Below, piece by piece: positions 61,832-64,000 of a DNA stretch of 64,000 bases (position 1 is the first letter of the stretch; each line of letters begins with the position of its first letter). Location of the stretch: the NCBI RefSeq assembly GCF_014192275.1, contig NZ_JACHXR010000010.1, positions 78,288 through 142,287 of the forward strand. Direction: 5' to 3'. The translations under genes were made by a program, and so were the position numbers. A model generated the notes under the pieces. It ran no database searches, was not told the DNA's origin, and saw only the letters and a program-made list of their open reading frames with translations. This DNA is from Halomonas stenophila. Lineage in GTDB: Bacteria > Pseudomonadota > Gammaproteobacteria > Pseudomonadales > Halomonadaceae.

Positions 61832-63781
61832 ATGCTCGATATCCTTCTTTCCAGCCTGGGACAGCTCTTCACCCTGTCCCATCTGCTCTTCATGGTACTG
61901 GGCGTGCTGGTCGGCCTCGTCGTCGGCATCATTCCCGGCCTCGGGGGCATCGCCGGCATGTCGCTGCTGTTGCCCTTCCTCTACGGCATGGAACCGACCG
62001 TGGCCCTTGGCATGCTGATGGGCCTGGTCGCCGTGATCCCCACCGGTGATACCTTCGCCTCCGTGCTGTTGGGTATTCCCGGCTCCAGCGCTTCCCAGGC
62101 GACCGTCATCGATGGCTTTTCGCTGGCCAAGCGTGGCCAGGCGGCACGCGCGCTGTCCAGTGCCTTCCTGTCCTCGATGATCGGGGGGCTCATCGGTGCC
62201 GTCATTCTCACCGGTTTTATCCTGATCGCCCGTCCGCTGGTGCTGTCATTCTCATCTTCCGAGCTCTTCATGCTGACCCTGCTCGGCCTGTCGATGGTGG
62301 CCGTGCTCTCCGGGCGCGACCTCTTCAAGGGGCTGGCCGCCTGTGGCCTGGGCCTGCTGGTGGGCGCCATCGGCATGGCGCCGGCCACCGGCGAATTCCG
62401 CATGAATTTCGGGCTCGACTATCTCTACGATGGCTTGCCGTTGGTGGTGGTGGGTCTCGGGATCTTCGCACTCCCTGAGATTGTCGATCTGCTGGTCAAG
62501 CGTGGTGCCATCGCCGAAGAGCCGTGCAAACTCGGCGAAGGCTGGCGGCAAGGCATCCGCGATGTCCGTGAGCAACGTGGTCTCGTGGCGCGCTGCGCTG
62601 CTATCGGCAGCCTGATCGGCACCATCCCTGGCCTGGCCGGCTCGGTGGTCGACTGGCTCACCTATGGCCACGCGGTGCAAAGCGCCAAGGACAAGTCCGA
62701 GTTTGGCAAGGGGGACATCCGCGGGGTGATCGCCCCCGAATCCGCCAACAATGCCTGCGCCTGCGGTGCCATGGTTCCGACCCTGCTGTTCGGCGTACCC
62801 GGCTCGGGCACTGCCGCGGTCTTCCTGGGCGGACTGTTGTTGCTCGGGTTGCAGCCCGGCGTCGGCATGATCGAGACCCACCTCGACCTGACCTATACCA
62901 TCATCTGGTCGCTGGCTCTGGCCAACATCCTGGGGGCCGCACTCTGCCTGGTGCTGGCTCGCCCCGTGGCCAGCCTGACCCGGGTCCCCTTCGCCACGCT
63001 GGCCCCCTTGATCACGGTGCTGATCATGTTCGCCGCTTTCCAGGCCACCCGTTCCACGGGCGACCTGCTTGCTCTGGGGGCGGTCGGCATCTTGGGGGTC
63101 TTGTTCAAGCAGGCGAACTGGTCGCGTCCCGCCTTCCTGATCGGTTTCGTGCTGGCTCCGGGAGCGGAGGGATACTTCTACCAGGCAGTGCAGTTCCAGG
63201 GCACGGACGCCTTCATGCGCCCCGGCGTGTTGATCATCGGTACCCTGATCCTTGCGGCTCTCTTCATTCCCCTGCTGCGCTCATTGTGGATCAAGCGTCG
63301 CGAGGCCTCCTCAGTCGGCGCGGCATCCACGGCCCGCTCCGAACCTCCCACCCTGGGCGTCATCGATGTGGTGCTCTTCGCCGCCCTGCTGGGTACCGCG
63401 GTCGTCGCCTGGGTGGATGTGGCCGATCTGACCTTGATCGGGGGCATCATGCCCCGGCTGGCCATCGCGATCCTCGCCGTTTCCTGCCTCATGGAGATCG
63501 CCCGTTGCCTGATGCATCATCCCCAGTGGCAGCATCAGGCCATCGGCCTGCAGGGCCTCTGGCTGGCGGGCTTCTTCGCGCTGGTGGGCGCCATGCTGCT
63601 GCTGGGCTTCATCACCGCGGCGACGCTGTTCTGCCTCGCCTTCCTGCTGAGCATTGCGCATCTCAAGCCTTGGGTGGCGGCTATCATGGCGCTTGGGGTC
63701 ACGGCCTTTCTGGTTGGCATGGCCGAGTTCCTCACCCTGACCTACCCGAGCGGACTGATCGATCCCTGGCTGTTCGGCTGA
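61832..63781 (+). CDS. tctA: Fused TctA-TctB permease of the tripartite tricarboxylate transporter
   Basis: A 649-residue inner-membrane protein. Residues ~1-490 are TctA: 12 or so TM helices with GIIPGLGGIAGMSLLLPFLY near residue 32 and the conserved GIPGSSASQATVIDG near residue 81. After a polar linker (about 490-505) comes a TctB-like part of four TM helices (DVVLFAALLGTAVVAWV, LWLAGFFALVGAMLLLGFI, AAIMALGVTAFLVGM). In most systems TctB is a separate gene; none is present here, so the fusion supplies both. It acts with TctC and a cation gradient. Confidence 0.9.
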   Translation: MLDILLSSLGQLFTLSHLLFMVLGVLVGLVVGIIPGLGGIAGMSLLLPFLYGMEPTVALGMLMGLVAVIPTGDTFASVLLGIPGSSASQATVIDGFSLAKRGQAARALSSAFLSSMIGGLIGAVILTGFILIARPLVLSFSSSELFMLTLLGLSMVAVLSGRDLFKGLAACGLGLLVGAIGMAPATGEFRMNFGLDYLYDGLPLVVVGLGIFALPEIVDLLVKRGAIAEEPCKLGEGWRQGIRDVREQRGLVARCAAIGSLIGTIPGLAGSVVDWLTYGHAVQSAKDKSEFGKGDIRGVIAPESANNACACGAMVPTLLFGVPGSGTAAVFLGGLLLLGLQPGVGMIETHLDLTYTIIWSLALANILGAALCLVLARPVASLTRVPFATLAPLITVLIMFAAFQATRSTGDLLALGAVGILGVLFKQANWSRPAFLIGFVLAPGAEGYFYQAVQFQGTDAFMRPGVLIIGTLILAALFIPLLRSLWIKRREASSVGAASTARSEPPTLGVIDVVLFAALLGTAVVAWVDVADLTLIGGIMPRLAIAILAVSCLMEIARCLMHHPQWQHQAIGLQGLWLAGFFALVGAMLLLGFITAATLFCLAFLLSIAHLKPWVAAIMALGVTAFLVGMAEFLTLTYPSGLIDPWLFG

Positions 63782-63805
63782 ATCAGCCCTGTTATACACG
63801 GTCAC

Positions 63806-63841
63806 CGCGGGCCGGCGCCCCCTTAGCGTCGCCGGCCCGCG
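63806..63841. terminator. 12-bp perfect hairpin between permease gene and acnA
   Basis: CGCGGGCCGGCG and CGCCGGCCCGCG pair exactly around a 12-base loop. It ends only a few bases before the acnA ribosome site (AAAGGAG) and has no U-run, so it may partly terminate the transporter transcript or shape acnA translation. Confidence 0.6.
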
Positions 63842-63858
63842 CAACGAAAGGAGACACC

Positions 63859-64000
63859 ATGAGTACCGAGTCCCTACCGGAGACCCTGCAGACCCTCGAG
63901 GCCGCCGGCACGACCTACCACTACCACAGCCTGGCGAAGGCCGCCGAGGCGCTCGGTGACATCGACCGCCTGCCGATGACGCTGAAGATCCTGCTGGAGA
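63859..64000 (+). CDS. acnA: Aconitate hydratase A (start only)
   Basis: Only the first 47 residues are in the window. The sequence with TYHYHSLAKAAEALGDIDRL followed by PMTLKILLE is the conserved AcnA N-terminus (YYSLPxAAxxLGDIxRLPxSLKVLLE in other bacteria). AcnA interconverts citrate, cis-aconitate and isocitrate with a 4Fe-4S cluster; the cluster ligands lie beyond the end. AAAGGAG precedes the ATG. Its place after prpF and the tricarboxylate transporter fits entry of an aconitate-type substrate into the TCA cycle. Confidence 0.9.
   Translation, partial: MSTESLPETLQTLEAAGTTYHYHSLAKAAEALGDIDRLPMTLKILLE

Overview
The window is a GC-rich chromosomal segment of a gammaproteobacterium, most likely Halomonas or a close relative. 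This is inferred from the housekeeping proteins (GyrA, RdgC, ThiI, AcnA), a PHA phasin, a tripartite tricarboxylate transporter and a LapD/LapG-controlled adhesin system. No tRNA, rRNA or CRISPR array was seen.

Layout. (1) 1-6556: 5' part of gyrA and a 4HBT thioesterase on the minus strand; then rdgC, a glycerolipid acyltransferase and a cation diffusion facilitator on the plus strand, the last three close enough to be one operon. (2) 6632-19302: a complete cell-surface retention system. lapG (periplasmic protease) and lapD (c-di-GMP receptor) read rightward. Facing them on the minus strand are an outer-membrane TolC-OmpA fusion, a type I secretion ABC transporter, its membrane-fusion protein, a LuxR-type regulator, a compact retention-module/RTX adhesin with a TAAG LapG site, and a small conserved protein. 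(3) 19662-22245: a small unknown protein, thiI and a TVP38/DedA-like membrane protein. (4) 23238-50053: a 27-kb, 18-gene, one-direction operon for an extracellular contractile injection system (eCIS, Afp/PVC-like). It has one very large sheath, one tube, a Zn-ribbon protein, a disordered acidic protein, a DUF4255 cap-type protein, an AAA ATPase, a split Afp7-type tube initiator/LysM pair, a split hub and spike, a tip, gp25, two large baseplate proteins, a tail protein I, a 1207-residue beta-helix protein, a PASTA protein and a DUF4157 metallopeptidase/HNH-like protein. It is preceded by about 1 kb of AT-rich non-coding DNA and followed by what looks like the decayed 3' end of an IS4-type transposase. 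(5) 50501-55346: minus-strand genes for a P460-type haem protein, a PQQ-type beta-propeller, a phasin and a pyridine nucleotide-disulfide oxidoreductase, with several strong hairpins between them. (6) 55921-57004: an IS481-like element with matching ends, whose transposase is broken by a 7-bp near-duplication. (7) 57167-64000: an amphi-Trp protein, a small lipoprotein, and a tricarboxylate module: a LysR regulator divergent from a PrpF-family isomerase, a TctC binding protein, a fused TctA-TctB permease and the start of acnA.

How the parts work together. In region 2, LapD would sense c-di-GMP at the inner membrane and restrain LapG. When LapG is free it would cut the adhesin after its retention module and release it from the TolC-type pore. 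In region 4, the genes specify a phage-tail-like particle; the last three (beta-helix, PASTA, DUF4157/HNH) are the best candidates for target binding, anchoring or cargo. In region 7, uptake of a tricarboxylate, isomerisation by the PrpF-type enzyme and entry into the TCA cycle through aconitase make a plausible route, for example for trans-aconitate.
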